A stretch of DNA of 64,000 bases from Micromonospora luteifusca. Its GTDB lineage: Bacteria; Actinomycetota; Actinomycetes; Mycobacteriales; Micromonosporaceae. The DNA lies in assembly GCF_016907275.1 (NCBI RefSeq), contig NZ_JAFBBP010000001.1, forward strand, positions 1,974,001-2,038,000. The letters are read 5' to 3'. Position 1 is the first letter of the stretch. Every line of letters begins with the position of its first letter. The position numbers and the translations under genes were made by a program. Of this stretch, positions 1 to 9,067 are shown piece by piece. Under the pieces are notes generated by a model. That model had not been told where the DNA came from, searched no databases, and saw only the letters and a list, made by a program, of their open reading frames with translations.

Positions 1-1002
1 GAGCCGGTCCCCTGGCTGGACGCCGAGCCTGCCAACCTGGCCACCATGCTGCCGCCCGGGTTCGGCCCGCCGGGCATGGTGCTGGTCTGCCCGCTGCTCA
101 GCGCCGGCGGGTCGGCCGGTGCTCTGCTGCTGATCCGCCGAGCCGGGCGGGCGGGCTTCGACCGGCGCGACGTCGAGTTGGCCCGCGAGTTCGCCGCCCG
201 GGCCGGTGCCGCGCTGGCCACCGCCGATCTCCACGCCGAGCAGGCCCACCTGGCCCGGGTGCTGCAGGCGAGTCTGCTCCCGCCCGATCTGCCCACCGTG
301 CCCGGCGTGACCATGGCCGGCGGTTACCGGGCCGCCGGGGACAGCCTGCACATCGGCGGCGACTTCTACGAGGTGTTCCCGCACCCTCGCGGCGCCCTGT
401 TCGCGCTCGGCGACGTGTGCGGCAGGGGCGTGGGCGCGGCCGTGCTGACCGGCCGGGTCCGCCAGTCGTTGCAGACGCTGCGGCTTGTCGAGCAGCGTCC
501 GCTGGAGCTGATCCACCTGCTCGACCGGGCGCTGTTCGACGCGCCGGACGCGGCGGGACGCAGCCAGTTCACCACCCTGCTGCTCGGCTCGCTGGACTGC
601 GGGCCGGCCGGGGCGGACGCCCGGATCGCCGGCGGGGGCCACCCGGCCCCCATGTTGGTGACCGCCGACGGCACGGTCACCCCGATCCCGGTCGGTGGCA
701 TGCCGGTCGGCGCGTTGACTGTCGCACGATTCGCCGAGGCACGGGTGCACCTCGACCCGGGTGACCTGCTGCTCGCGTACACCAATGGGGTGACCGAGGC
801 GCGCGGCCCGCGCGACGGGGCGATGTTCGGCGCGGCCCGGCTGCGCGCCGCGCTCGCGTCGGCGGCCGGGCGGCCGCCGGCGGCGCTGATCGACCGGGTG
901 CTCCAGGCGGTCGACGACTGGTTGGACGGGCAGGCCCACGACGACATCGCGATGCTGGCCGTGGGCGTCGACGCCGGTGTAACCGACGGGTTCGGCGCGT
1001 AG
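1..1002 (+). CDS. SpoIIE/PP2C-type serine phosphatase, 5'-truncated by window edge
   Basis: The reading frame is open from base 1, so the start lies upstream; 333 residues are visible. The first ~75 residues look like the end of a GAF sensor domain. The rest is a SpoIIE-type PPM phosphatase domain, which in actinomycetes commonly dephosphorylates anti-anti-sigma factors or acts in signalling. Visible motifs are GGDFYE near residue 119 (usually GGDWYD/GGDFYD), GDVCGRGVGAA (metal-binding loop), YTNGVTEA (usually TDGVTEA) and the C-terminal HDDIAML with the paired Asp. Most metal ligands are present, with D-to-E and D-to-N substitutions at two positions. It converges on the MarR gene 65 bases downstream. 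Confidence 0.85.
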   Translation, partial: EPVPWLDAEPANLATMLPPGFGPPGMVLVCPLLSAGGSAGALLLIRRAGRAGFDRRDVELAREFAARAGAALATADLHAEQAHLARVLQASLLPPDLPTVPGVTMAGGYRAAGDSLHIGGDFYEVFPHPRGALFALGDVCGRGVGAAVLTGRVRQSLQTLRLVEQRPLELIHLLDRALFDAPDAAGRSQFTTLLLGSLDCGPAGADARIAGGGHPAPMLVTADGTVTPIPVGGMPVGALTVARFAEARVHLDPGDLLLAYTNGVTEARGPRDGAMFGAARLRAALASAAGRPPAALIDRVLQAVDDWLDGQAHDDIAMLAVGVDAGVTDGFGA

Positions 1003-1067
1003 CCCCTGGTTGCCGACGGGGTGGCCGCCGCCCCGACCGGTGCCGGAGTGTCGGCCCGAACGGTCGT

Positions 1068-1733
1068 TCAGGCGGTCCGCGCCACCGGCGGGTCACCGGC
1101 CGGCCAGTCCCGATTGCTGCCGATCGACCGTTCCGGGCCGCCCGCTGGGCCCGCCCACACCGCGCGGGCCTGCCGGTCCGGATCGACCGACCAGTCCCTG
1201 GACCGCACGGTGGGCCGGTCCGGGTCGTCCGGCCACTCGCCCTGCCCCGCCGATTCGCCAGGCGCCGAAGCGCTCTGCGCCTGCTGACGGCGAGCGCTCT
1301 CGTCGAATTCCCGCATTCCGCTCAGCAGAGCGTCGCGGCCTCCCGGGCTCATCGCGGCCAGCACGGCGGCAAGCTGCGCCTGACGGTCGGCCCGCAACTC
1401 GGCGAGGAGTCGACGGGCGTCGGGAGTGAGGTGCAGCGAGATCTCCCGCCGGTCGAACCGGCCCGGCTCGCGCTCCAGCATGCCGGCGGCAACCAACCGG
1501 TCGCAGAGGCGGCTGGCGGAGCTGAGCAGCATGCCGAGCCGCGTGGCGAGCCGACGCAGGTTGATCCCGTCGTGCTGCTCCACCACCATCACCGCCCGTA
1601 ACTGGGCGCCGGAGACGCGGTTGGCGGTCCCCTCCCGGGCGGATTCCCAGATGCCCAACAGGGCAGCGGCCGCCTCGTCCAACGCGGCAGCCATACTCTT
1701 CTCGGGGTCACTCGGACCGTTCAGTTCGGTCAT
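1068..1733 (-). CDS. MarR-family transcriptional regulator
   Basis: This 221-residue protein has a winged-helix core at about residues 25-150. Features typical of MarR include LRRLATRLGMLLSSASRLCDRL (recognition helix region), the wing with DRREISLHLT, and a dimerisation helix after LLAELRADR. The last ~65 residues are Asp/Arg/Pro-rich and probably disordered, longer than the usual 140-160-residue MarR protein. It is divergent from the phosphatase-like gene starting at 1792, with 58 bases between the starts, so it may control that gene. Its ligand is not evident from sequence. Confidence 0.85.
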   Translation of the reverse strand: MTELNGPSDPEKSMAAALDEAAAALLGIWESAREGTANRVSGAQLRAVMVVEQHDGINLRRLATRLGMLLSSASRLCDRLVAAGMLEREPGRFDRREISLHLTPDARRLLAELRADRQAQLAAVLAAMSPGGRDALLSGMREFDESARRQQAQSASAPGESAGQGEWPDDPDRPTVRSRDWSVDPDRQARAVWAGPAGGPERSIGSNRDWPAGDPPVARTA

Positions 1734-1791
1734 GGTGGCCCGAGACTACTCCGAGCCCACTGGTCGTCGAGCTTTCAGCAGGGGAGTGACG

Positions 1792-2922
1792 ATGAGCGAA
1801 CCGGTCAATCAGGCACGACGTGCCCTGAACGAGACACCAGCCGACCGGCTCGTCGGTGGGGTCGGGGATGTGCTCGTCCGGTCGTACGGGATCACCGACG
1901 TCGAGCTGTACCAGGTCGACTACCGGCTCTCCGAACTCCTGCCGCTCACCGAGGGTGATCCGATCACGAGCCCCGGGCACCCCGCCTGGCGCGCCTTCGA
2001 CCACCAGTCGCCGATACTCACCGACGGCACCGCCTGGTTCCCGGTCAGCATGCGTGGCGAGCGTCGGGGTGTGCTGTGCCTGTCGCCCGTGCCGGACGAC
2101 CGGGAGGTCCTCGCCGCGCTGGCCGACATCTCCACCGCGCTCGCCCACGAGTTGGCGGCGGTCTCCGCCGGCACGGACGTCTACCGGGCGGCACGGCGCG
2201 CCCAGCGCCTCACCCTGGCCGCCGAGATGCAGTGGGACCTGCTCCCCGGCCGCAGCCGGATCCGACCCTCGTTCAGTCTGGCCGGCCAGTTGGAGCCGGC
2301 GTACGCGGTGCGCGGCGGCAGCTTCGACTGGTCCGACGACGGGCAGCGACTCTGGTTGTCCACCATCAACGGCACCGGTGAGGGTGTCTCCGCCTCCCTG
2401 CTCACCTCGTTGGCCACCCACGCGCTGCGCAACGCGCGCCGGGCCGGGCTGAGCCTGGCCGACCAGAGCGCCCTCGCCGACCAGGCCCTCTACGACCTGT
2501 ACCGGGGCGAGCGCCACCTCTCGGCGTTGCTGATGGAACTGGACCTGCGTTCCGGGATGATGACCGTGGTCGACGCCGGGTCACCCCGACTGGTCCTGCT
2601 GCGCGACGGCGAGGTCACCGAGCAGCCCCTGGAGGCGCAGTTCCCGCTCGGCATGTTCGAGGCGACCGACTACCACGAGCAGAAGTTCCCGCTGGAGCGC
2701 GGCGACCGGCTCTTCGTCGTCAGCGACGGGGTGCTGGAGGCCACCGGGCAGAACGTGCGCTACGGCGAGACGGCACTGGACCGGTTCCTGCGGCGCACCG
2801 GCCCGATGGCGCCACTGGACGCCGTCCGGTCCCTGATCGGTGACCTTCGTGCGTTCGTGGCTGGTGACCTGGTCAACGACGCGGTGGTCGTTTGCCTGGA
2901 CTGGAACGGTCCGCAACCGTGA
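1792..2922 (+). CDS. SpoIIE-like phosphatase-domain protein with degenerate metal site
   Basis: The frame opens upstream, but ATG 1792 is chosen because GGGGAG lies 5 bases before it and the upstream residues overlap the MarR promoter. The 376-residue protein has an N-terminal sensor-like region (about 1-140) and a C-terminal PPM/SpoIIE fold (about 150-370). The usual GGDW/FYD motif reads GGSFDW and the GDVxGHG motif reads TINGTGEG, so two key metal-binding Asp positions are lost. VSDGVLEA and the final VNDAVVV segment are retained. It may be a pseudo-phosphatase or binding protein. It ends 10 bases from the convergent glycosylphosphotransferase gene. Confidence 0.8.
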   Translation: MSEPVNQARRALNETPADRLVGGVGDVLVRSYGITDVELYQVDYRLSELLPLTEGDPITSPGHPAWRAFDHQSPILTDGTAWFPVSMRGERRGVLCLSPVPDDREVLAALADISTALAHELAAVSAGTDVYRAARRAQRLTLAAEMQWDLLPGRSRIRPSFSLAGQLEPAYAVRGGSFDWSDDGQRLWLSTINGTGEGVSASLLTSLATHALRNARRAGLSLADQSALADQALYDLYRGERHLSALLMELDLRSGMMTVVDAGSPRLVLLRDGEVTEQPLEAQFPLGMFEATDYHEQKFPLERGDRLFVVSDGVLEATGQNVRYGETALDRFLRRTGPMAPLDAVRSLIGDLRAFVAGDLVNDAVVVCLDWNGPQP

Positions 2923-2932
2923 CCGGTGGTGG

Positions 2933-4414
2933 TCAGTACGCTCCGCGACCGTTCAGGACCGCACCGAAGGTCTTCCACAGGATGGTGAGGTCGGCGGCGA
3001 GGGACCAGTTCTCCACGTAGTAGAGATCGAGCCGGATGCCGTCCTCCCAGCTCAGGTCGGAACGGCCGCTGACCTGCCACAGGCCGGTCATGCCAGGCTT
3101 GACCAGCAGCCGCCGGGCCACGTCGCCGTCGTAGCGGGCCACCTCGGAGGGCAGCGGCGGGCGGGGCCCGACCATGCTCATCTGACCCAACAGCACGTTG
3201 GCCAACTGCGGCAACTCGTCCAGCGACCACTTGCGCAGCAGCCGGCCGACGCGAGTGACCCGGGGGTCCCGGCGCATCTTGAACATCAGGCCGTCGGTCT
3301 CGTTGCGCGCGGTCAGCTCGGCGAGCAGCGCGTCGGCGTTCACCACCATGGTGCGGAACTTGAACACGCCGAACTCATGCCCGCCCCGGCCAACGCGGAT
3401 CTGTCGGAACAGCACGGGGCCCCGACTGTCCAGTTTGATGGCGAGGGCGATCAACGCGATCAGCGGCAGCAGCAGCGCCAGCGCCAGCGACGAGGCGGAC
3501 CTGTCGACGAGGCCCTTCACCAGCTTGCGCGCACCGCGGAACTCCGGTGCCTCGACGTGGATCAGCGGCAGGCCGGCGACCGGGCGGGTGTGGATCCGCG
3601 GGCCGGCGACGTCGGTCAGCGCGGGTGCCACGACCAGGTCGACGCCGGTCCCCTCCAACTGCCAGCCGAGACGGCGCAACCGGGCCGCGGTCAGCTCGCC
3701 GGAGGCGGTCACGGCGACAGTGTCCGCGCCGATCGCGGTGGCCGCTTCCGGGATACCTCGGAACGATCCCACCACCGGTACGTCGCCCAGTCGCTGCGCC
3801 ACCGGTGCGAGCAGCACGTCGGGGATGCACGCGCCGACCACCTGGTAGCCGGCGTACGGCTCGCGGCGCAGCGTGTGCACCAACTCCAGGACGTGGGCGG
3901 TGTCGCCGACCACCAGCACCCTGCGGGACCAGCCGGCACCCACCCGTCGGGCCCGGTGCAGGCGCTTGCGGACGACGAACCGCGCCACCTCCAGCCCGAC
4001 GGTGCCCACCGCGAAGGAGATGCCCAGGAAGACCCGGGAGACGCCGAGGTCGGCGATGTAGCCGATGATGGCGGTCGCACCCGCGAGTCGCAGGCTGGCG
4101 GAGCTGACCCGCCGATACTCGTCGGCACCGTAGCCGACCACCCGGTCGTCGTAGCAGCCGAGTGCCTTGAGCGAGATCAGCCAGGCCAGCACCAACCCGG
4201 GGGCAACCAGCACGTACGGGATCTCCGAGCCGCCCGAGTCGCCGTCACCGAAGCGGGTGACGTACCCGATGAGCAGCGCGATGATGAGAACGCTGGTGTC
4301 GAGCACCACCAGGACCCGCACGTAGGACCGTTCGTCGGAGCGCGCCACCAGCCCGACACGGCGGCCTTTCGGCTCAACGGACGTGGCGGGGGTCAACAGT
4401 GTCGCCGCGGTCAC
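2933..4414 (-). CDS. Exopolysaccharide polyprenyl glycosylphosphotransferase (WbaP/CpsE-like)
   Basis: This membrane enzyme transfers a sugar-1-phosphate from a nucleotide sugar to undecaprenyl phosphate, the first step of exopolysaccharide or glycan assembly. The 493-residue protein has four N-terminal hydrophobic segments, a central Rossmann-like CoA-binding-type domain (VLVVGDTAHVLELV), another membrane segment, and the C-terminal bacterial sugar transferase domain with FKFRTM, LDELPQL, MVGPRPPLPSE and GMTGLWQVSGRS. GTG 4414 is preferred because GGGAGG lies just upstream; the frame stays open to GTG 4546, which has no ribosome site. The sugar substrate cannot be read from sequence. Confidence 0.88.
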   Translation of the reverse strand: MTAATLLTPATSVEPKGRRVGLVARSDERSYVRVLVVLDTSVLIIALLIGYVTRFGDGDSGGSEIPYVLVAPGLVLAWLISLKALGCYDDRVVGYGADEYRRVSSASLRLAGATAIIGYIADLGVSRVFLGISFAVGTVGLEVARFVVRKRLHRARRVGAGWSRRVLVVGDTAHVLELVHTLRREPYAGYQVVGACIPDVLLAPVAQRLGDVPVVGSFRGIPEAATAIGADTVAVTASGELTAARLRRLGWQLEGTGVDLVVAPALTDVAGPRIHTRPVAGLPLIHVEAPEFRGARKLVKGLVDRSASSLALALLLPLIALIALAIKLDSRGPVLFRQIRVGRGGHEFGVFKFRTMVVNADALLAELTARNETDGLMFKMRRDPRVTRVGRLLRKWSLDELPQLANVLLGQMSMVGPRPPLPSEVARYDGDVARRLLVKPGMTGLWQVSGRSDLSWEDGIRLDLYYVENWSLAADLTILWKTFGAVLNGRGAY

Positions 4415-4572
4415 CGGCCCTCCCACTCTGTACAGGATGGCCCCGGCCAACAGGGTCGGACCGGAGGCGGACCGACAATGCCGGAACAGTCGACATCCTG
4501 CCTCGGTAACCATGACGGCCGATTGCTTCGGACGTATTGCCGTCACTTATTTCTCAGCGTGGGAGCCAAAAA

Positions 4573-4610
4573 GGGGCCCGCCCTACCGTCGATCCGGTAG
4601 GGCGGGCCCC
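4573..4610 (-). terminator. Rho-independent terminator
   Basis: A perfect 16-bp stem (GGGGCCCGCCCTACCG with its complement) closes a 6-base loop. Read on the minus strand it is followed by a run of five T, and it sits 20 bases past the stop of the VWA gene. It separates that gene from the glycosylphosphotransferase gene. Confidence 0.9.
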
Positions 4611-4630
4611 TTCGTGTTTCGAGCGTTGGC

Positions 4631-6397
4631 TCAGCGCGGTGCCGGCGGACGTCGCGCGATGGCGCTGAGGAAGATGTTGCCGATCTCGCTCGGGTCCTTG
4701 GTGACGAAGACATCGCCACCGGTCACCTTCGTGATCGACTCCAGCTCGGCCTTGCTGACGCCCTCGCCGATGCCGATCATGATGACCTGCACCGGGCGCT
4801 CCGGGTCGGCGAGCTGCTTGAGCTTGGCGAGCAGCTGCTGCTGGTTGAGGCCGTTGTCGTCCTCGTTCTCACCATCGGTGAACAGCACGATGGAGTTGAC
4901 CCGGCCAGGTTGCCAGTTCTCCTGGACCGCCTGGTACGCGGCCAGCGTGGTGTCGTAGAGGCCGGTGTCACCGCTGGAGGGCGTGACGGTGGCGAGCGCC
5001 GCCTCCAACTGGGCTCGCTGGCTGGAGAGCGGCCCGATGGGCACCAGCTCTTTGTAGTCCCGGTTGCCGACCAGTTTGGTGGAGAAGGTCCAGAGGCCGA
5101 TCGACCAGGAGTCGTCGAAGAGGCCGAGGCCGCGGCGGGCCGCGTCCACGGTGACCTCCTCCCGGCTGCGGTTGTTGGCGCTGGGCACCTCATCCTTCAT
5201 CGAGCCGGAGACGTCGACGACGGCCAGCATCCGACCGGACTGGGTGGCGATCGACCAGCTGGAGACGACCCGCTGGATGGCGGCCGGGTCGAGGCCACCC
5301 GCGGCGGTGCCGCCGTTCGCCGGTGCGGTCGGCGCGCCGCCCGACGGGCTCGGGGCACCCTGCGGTGCTTTGAAGCCATCGCCCCAGCTGCCGTCCGGCG
5401 CGCGTAGCGACTGCGCCGCGAGCCGGTTGCGGAAGGATGGGCTGGTGAGCAACTCGAACAGCACCCGGGCCGCCGACGCCTTGCTCGGCTCGATGCCGGG
5501 CAGCACCGCGTACGGGTAGTCCAACGGCATCGGCGCCGGCTCCATGTAGAGAGCGGCGAGCGGGACCGGCGGCTCCTTGCTGTTGTAGGCCATCACGTCT
5601 TCTTCGGACAGCGCCGCCGCGCCGAGACCGCTGGCGATGGACGTCGCGTCCTTGGCGGTCGGGAAGCGGGCCAGCAGATCGTTGCGGAGCGACGAGCGCC
5701 CGGTGGCCAGTGCCCGAAGAGCGCCGACGGTGCTGCGCTGGGCGTCGCCGCCGGCAGCGCTGGCGGCCGCGGTCAGCGAGAGCAGACCGGACAGGCCGGC
5801 GGCGTCACGGGTCGGCTCGACGATCCCGGTGCGCAGGGGCGCACTGGTGTTGTTGACCTGCTTGAGCAGGTCCGTCCAGTTGAACTTCTTGTCCGGCCAG
5901 CCCAGTCGGGCGGCGATCGGCTCGGGCATCGCGACGACGATGGGGCTGCGTGCGATGGACGCGCCGTTGGTCGGAGCGAACGCGGTGGCGTCCTTCTTCA
6001 ACCGGAGCAGCCAGGTCGAGGAGTCGGGCACCCAGACGTCCGGGCTGACGGCGGTGCCGCTGGCCTGCCCCACGCCGGCCAGGACAGCGCCGTGCTTGGC
6101 CGCCACCACGGCAGCCACGTCGACCGGGTCGGACGCCGAGACGTCAACCCGGATGCAGGTGGGGCCTACCGCAGCGCCGTCCTTGACCCACTGGGACGCG
6201 GCCGCGTCCACCGCGGGCGCGAGCTCCGAGGCGACCGCGACAGCGAGACGAATCTCCCCGGAGCAGTTCGGCTGGATCAACTCCCGATAGCCGAACCACA
6301 CGCCGGTCGTGACGACGAGCACCGCCGCCGTCCCGGCGGCGGCAGCGAGATGGAGTTTCGAACGCATGCGATGGCGGCCTGCTGACACGGTGACCAT
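4631..6397 (-). CDS. Membrane-anchored solute-binding/von Willebrand factor A protein
   Basis: The protein has an N-terminal hydrophobic anchor (AAAAGTAAVLVVTTGVWF). A periplasmic-binding-protein-like region covers about residues 40-360, and a low-complexity Pro/Gly/Ala linker follows. A C-terminal VWA domain starts near residue 390 with the MIDAS motif DVSGSM and later TDGENEDD. This architecture resembles extracellular ABC-type binding domains fused to VWA domains in actinobacteria. The ligand and partner are unknown. The start is uncertain: ATG 6427, 6397 and 6367 are all in frame without a strong ribosome site; 6397 is a compromise. A strong terminator follows at 4573-4610, so it is probably monocistronic. 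Confidence 0.8.
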   Translation of the reverse strand: MVTVSAGRHRMRSKLHLAAAAGTAAVLVVTTGVWFGYRELIQPNCSGEIRLAVAVASELAPAVDAAASQWVKDGAAVGPTCIRVDVSASDPVDVAAVVAAKHGAVLAGVGQASGTAVSPDVWVPDSSTWLLRLKKDATAFAPTNGASIARSPIVVAMPEPIAARLGWPDKKFNWTDLLKQVNNTSAPLRTGIVEPTRDAAGLSGLLSLTAAASAAGGDAQRSTVGALRALATGRSSLRNDLLARFPTAKDATSIASGLGAAALSEEDVMAYNSKEPPVPLAALYMEPAPMPLDYPYAVLPGIEPSKASAARVLFELLTSPSFRNRLAAQSLRAPDGSWGDGFKAPQGAPSPSGGAPTAPANGGTAAGGLDPAAIQRVVSSWSIATQSGRMLAVVDVSGSMKDEVPSANNRSREEVTVDAARRGLGLFDDSWSIGLWTFSTKLVGNRDYKELVPIGPLSSQRAQLEAALATVTPSSGDTGLYDTTLAAYQAVQENWQPGRVNSIVLFTDGENEDDNGLNQQQLLAKLKQLADPERPVQVIMIGIGEGVSKAELESITKVTGGDVFVTKDPSEIGNIFLSAIARRPPAPR

Positions 6398-6545
6398 CTT
6401 GCGTACTAGGTGCCGTCTCTGCCACATCCGTTTGGACTAAAGTTACGGAGGAGAAACAGTTGACCACGTTTTGGCGACGCAGAGTGATACAGCGGCCTCG
6501 TGGCGTTGCCGAATCAGTGCCACCCTCGCGTCTCGACGCCGAGGT

Positions 6546-7583
6546 TCACGGCAGCACACACGTCGGGCTCGGCACCGGCACCGGCTCGCCGATCGCCTCG
6601 GGGATGCCGGTGTCCACGTCGCGCCGGAAGACCCGCACCATGTCCGCCCGCTCATCAGCGACGTAGATGTGCTCCCCGATCAGCGCGAAGTGTCGGGGCC
6701 ACTCACCGCCGGTGTCCACTTCGGCCACCAGCTCCGGCAGCTCCCCGACCAGGGTGAAGACGGCCAGGGTCCCCACTCCGCGGTTGGCGACATAGAGAAA
6801 CCGGCCGTCCGGGCCGACCGCGACCTCCGAGGGCTGGACATGACCGGTCCGCTCGCTCGCCTCGACCCGACCGCGCTGGTGCAACGCGCCGTCGTCGGTC
6901 AACTCGTACGCGGTGACCGAGGCGTCCAGCTCGCCGACGAGGTAGCAACGCCGCCCGTCCGGGTGACGGGCCAGGTGCCGCGGCCCGGTGCCGGGTGCCG
7001 TGCGGATCCGCGGCGCACGGGGCACCAGCCGCCCCGTCGCGTCGTCCAGGTCGTAGCGGTAGACCGAGTCGGTGCCGAGGTCCACCGCGAAGAGCGGCCC
7101 CCGGCCCGTTCCCGGGTTGACCATGTGGGCGTGCGCGTGGTCCTGCCGCTGCGGGTCGGGGCCGCGCCCCTCGTGCACCACCAGGTCGGTGCGCTCACCG
7201 GGCACCCCCTGCGGGTCGAGCGGGAAGACCGCGACGCTGCCGCTGCCGTAGTTGGCCGCCACCAGGTGGCCGCCGTCGGGCAGCACCGCCAGGTGACAGG
7301 GCTCGGCGCCACCGGTCGACCGGCTGCCGAGCGGATCCAGCTCGCCGTCCGGCCCGACCCGCCAGGCGCTGATCTCCCCGTCCGTCAGCTCGTTGACCGC
7401 GTAGAGCACCGACTGGGTGGGGTGCCGCGCGAGGAAGGAGGGCGACGGCGTGGCCGCCACCGTGCCGAGTGGGGTCAGCGCCCCGGTCGTCGGGTCACGA
7501 CGCGCCGCGACGATGCCGCTGCCCCGCCCACCACTCTGCGCGGTGTAACCCCCGATGTGGACGACCTCACCCTGACCACTCAC
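6546..7583 (-). CDS. Lactonase-family seven-bladed beta-propeller protein (6-phosphogluconolactonase type)
   Basis: This 345-residue protein has the repeated propeller pattern of the YbhE/Pgl lactonase family: HIGGYTAQSGGRGSGI at the N terminus, FLARHPTQSVLYAVNE, GTGPRHLARHPDGRRCYLV, GPDGRFLYVANRG and WPRHFALIGEHIYVAD. Family members hydrolyse 6-phosphogluconolactone or other lactones; the substrate here is an inference. GTG 7583 is chosen because GGAGGAG lies 6 bases upstream, while earlier in-frame starts (TTG 7619, ATG 7604) lack a spaced ribosome site. It lies downstream of the conservon on the same strand, 87 bases after the GTPase gene. Confidence 0.87.
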   Translation of the reverse strand: MSGQGEVVHIGGYTAQSGGRGSGIVAARRDPTTGALTPLGTVAATPSPSFLARHPTQSVLYAVNELTDGEISAWRVGPDGELDPLGSRSTGGAEPCHLAVLPDGGHLVAANYGSGSVAVFPLDPQGVPGERTDLVVHEGRGPDPQRQDHAHAHMVNPGTGRGPLFAVDLGTDSVYRYDLDDATGRLVPRAPRIRTAPGTGPRHLARHPDGRRCYLVGELDASVTAYELTDDGALHQRGRVEASERTGHVQPSEVAVGPDGRFLYVANRGVGTLAVFTLVGELPELVAEVDTGGEWPRHFALIGEHIYVADERADMVRVFRRDVDTGIPEAIGEPVPVPSPTCVLP

Positions 7584-7670
7584 GTCCAACTCCTCCGCCG
7601 GCATCCCCCGCTGATCCAACCAGAGGCTGCCCGCATTGCCCGCCCGTTAACCGGCATTGGCGCCCGGATC

Positions 7671-8273
7671 TCAGGCTGTCGGCACCGGCTCCCCGCGCTG
7701 CCGGGCGACGTGCTCGACCAGAGAGATCAACACCATCTTTCCGGACTGCCGGTCCCGGGCGTCACACAGCACCATCGGCACGTCCGGGTCCAGGTCGAGC
7801 GCCCGGCGTACGGTCTCCAGGTTGAAACGACGCGAGTCGTCGAAGCAGTTGACACCCACCACGAACGGGATGCCACGCTGCTCGAAATAGTCGATGGACG
7901 GGAAACAGTCGGCCAACCGGCGGGTGTCGGCGAGCACCACCGCGCCGAGCGCGCCGAAGGCCAGCTCGTCCCAGAGGAACCAGAACCGATCCTGACCCGG
8001 GGTGCCGAACAGGTAGACCTGCAGGTCGTCGTTGATGGTGATCCGGCCGAAGTCCATCGCCACGGTGGTGGTCGACTTCCCCTCCACCCCGGAGATGTCG
8101 TCGGTGCCGATCCCGGCGCCGGTCAACACCTCCTCGGTCTGCAACGGACGAACCTCGCTCAGGGCACTCACCAACGTCGTCTTGCCAGCTCCGAAGCCTC
8201 CCGCGATGAGGATTTTCAGTGCCAGCGGGATGGAGGTGCTGGTGCCCACCTGGTCAAAGCGCACGGAGTCCAC
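7671..8273 (-). CDS. Conservon GTP-binding protein (CvnD type)
   Basis: This is the small Ras/MglA-like GTPase of the actinobacterial conservon, thought to assemble with the sensor kinase, roadblock and DUF742 proteins in a membrane-associated switch. The 200-residue protein shows P-loop GGFGAGKTT (Lys near 31), switch-2/G3 FGTPGQDRFWFLWD and a G4-like NCFDD in place of NKxD. GTG 8273 overlaps the end of the DUF742 gene (stop at 8254) by 20 bases, implying translational coupling; GTG 8264 is an alternative. A much longer open frame upstream is out of frame with DUF742 coding sequence and is a shadow. Confidence 0.9.
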   Translation of the reverse strand: MDSVRFDQVGTSTSIPLALKILIAGGFGAGKTTLVSALSEVRPLQTEEVLTGAGIGTDDISGVEGKSTTTVAMDFGRITINDDLQVYLFGTPGQDRFWFLWDELAFGALGAVVLADTRRLADCFPSIDYFEQRGIPFVVGVNCFDDSRRFNLETVRRALDLDPDVPMVLCDARDRQSGKMVLISLVEHVARQRGEPVPTA

Positions 8274-8646
8274 TGACCACCGCCTTGAGGATGTCGTCGT
8301 CGGGAAGGATGCCGGCGGCCGGCGGCTCGTGCACCGCGACCAGGCCCTCAGCCAGGAGATCACCGAGCAGGACCCGGACCACACCGACCGCGAGGTCCAG
8401 CTCGGCTGCCAGCTCGGCCACCGACACCGGCCGGAGAGCCAACGCGACCAGCCGTCGATGCTCCGGGAGCAGGTGCGGATGGCTCGCCGCGTCGACGTCC
8501 GATCCGGCAAGCACGAACGCGACCAGGTTGAACCCGTCGGCGGCGGAGCGTACCCGGCCTCCAGTGAGGGTGTACGGGCGCACTACCGGGCCGGCGTCAC
8601 CGTCCAGCCACTCGTGCTGCGGCCCGGGCGGTTCAGCCCGCATCAC
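8254..8646 (-). CDS. Conservon DUF742 protein (CvnC type)
   Basis: This 130-residue DUF742 protein begins with the family feature VVRPYTLTGGR and has a winged-helix-like C-terminal half (VSVAELAAELDLAVGVVRVLLGDLL). DUF742 is found almost only next to roadblock and GTPase genes in conservons; its biochemical role is unclear. The start region carries GTG 8646 directly followed by ATG 8643. It overlaps the roadblock gene by 14 bases and the GTPase gene by 20 bases, so the three are a tight translationally coupled unit. Confidence 0.9.
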   Translation of the reverse strand: MMRAEPPGPQHEWLDGDAGPVVRPYTLTGGRVRSAADGFNLVAFVLAGSDVDAASHPHLLPEHRRLVALALRPVSVAELAAELDLAVGVVRVLLGDLLAEGLVAVHEPPAAGILPDDDILKAVVSGLRAL

Positions 8647-9055
8647 CGGTTCCCACCGACGATCGGGCCGGCGCGGCCAGGCTCTCCCCCACCCGGATGA
8701 CCAGCATCGCCATCTCGTACGCGACCAGCCCGATGTCCGCGTCCGCGTCGCTCACCACCGCCAGGCAGGCGCCCTGACCGGCGGCGGTGACGAAGAGGTA
8801 CGCCGACTCCATCTCCACCACGGTCTGCCGGACCGGGCCGCCGTCCACGTGCCGGCTGGCTCCTCGCGCCAGGCTGGAGAAGCCGGCGGCGAGCGCACAG
8901 AGGTGCTCTGCGTCGGAGCGCTCCAGCTCGGCCGAACAGCCGAGCAGCAGGCCATCGGCGGACAGCACCACCGCCTCCCGGGCGGCCGGCACCCGTTGCA
9001 CCAGCTCGTCGAGCAACCAGTCGAGGCCGGTGCTCTGCTTCGTCGAATGCCGCAC
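8633..9055 (-). CDS. Roadblock/LC7 domain protein (CvnB type)
   Basis: This 140-residue roadblock/LC7 (MglB-like) protein begins LDWLLDELVQRVPAAREAVVLSADGLLL, the canonical start of this fold, and continues through GACLAVVSDADADIGLVAYEM. Roadblock proteins bind small GTPases and often regulate nucleotide exchange or hydrolysis; here the partner is the GTPase at 7671-8273. The start is GTG 9055, 12 bases after the stop of the sensor kinase gene, and the end overlaps the DUF742 gene. Confidence 0.92.
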   Translation of the reverse strand: MRHSTKQSTGLDWLLDELVQRVPAAREAVVLSADGLLLGCSAELERSDAEHLCALAAGFSSLARGASRHVDGGPVRQTVVEMESAYLFVTAAGQGACLAVVSDADADIGLVAYEMAMLVIRVGESLAAPARSSVGTGDAG

Positions 9056-9067
9056 TAGGCGTCCCTC

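Noticed and set aside
1058..1076. CCTGAACGACCGTTCGG resembling the acyl-CoA regulon motif
   Set aside because: It lies at the 3' end of the MarR gene, not in a promoter. Other CTGAAC-GG matches at 1712 and 2945 are coding for Leu-Asn-Gly or Thr-Glu-Leu-Asn; they show the core can occur by chance.
6447..6463. GGAGGAG followed by TTG on the plus strand as a gene start
   Set aside because: The downstream plus-strand frames are antisense shadows of the lactonase gene.
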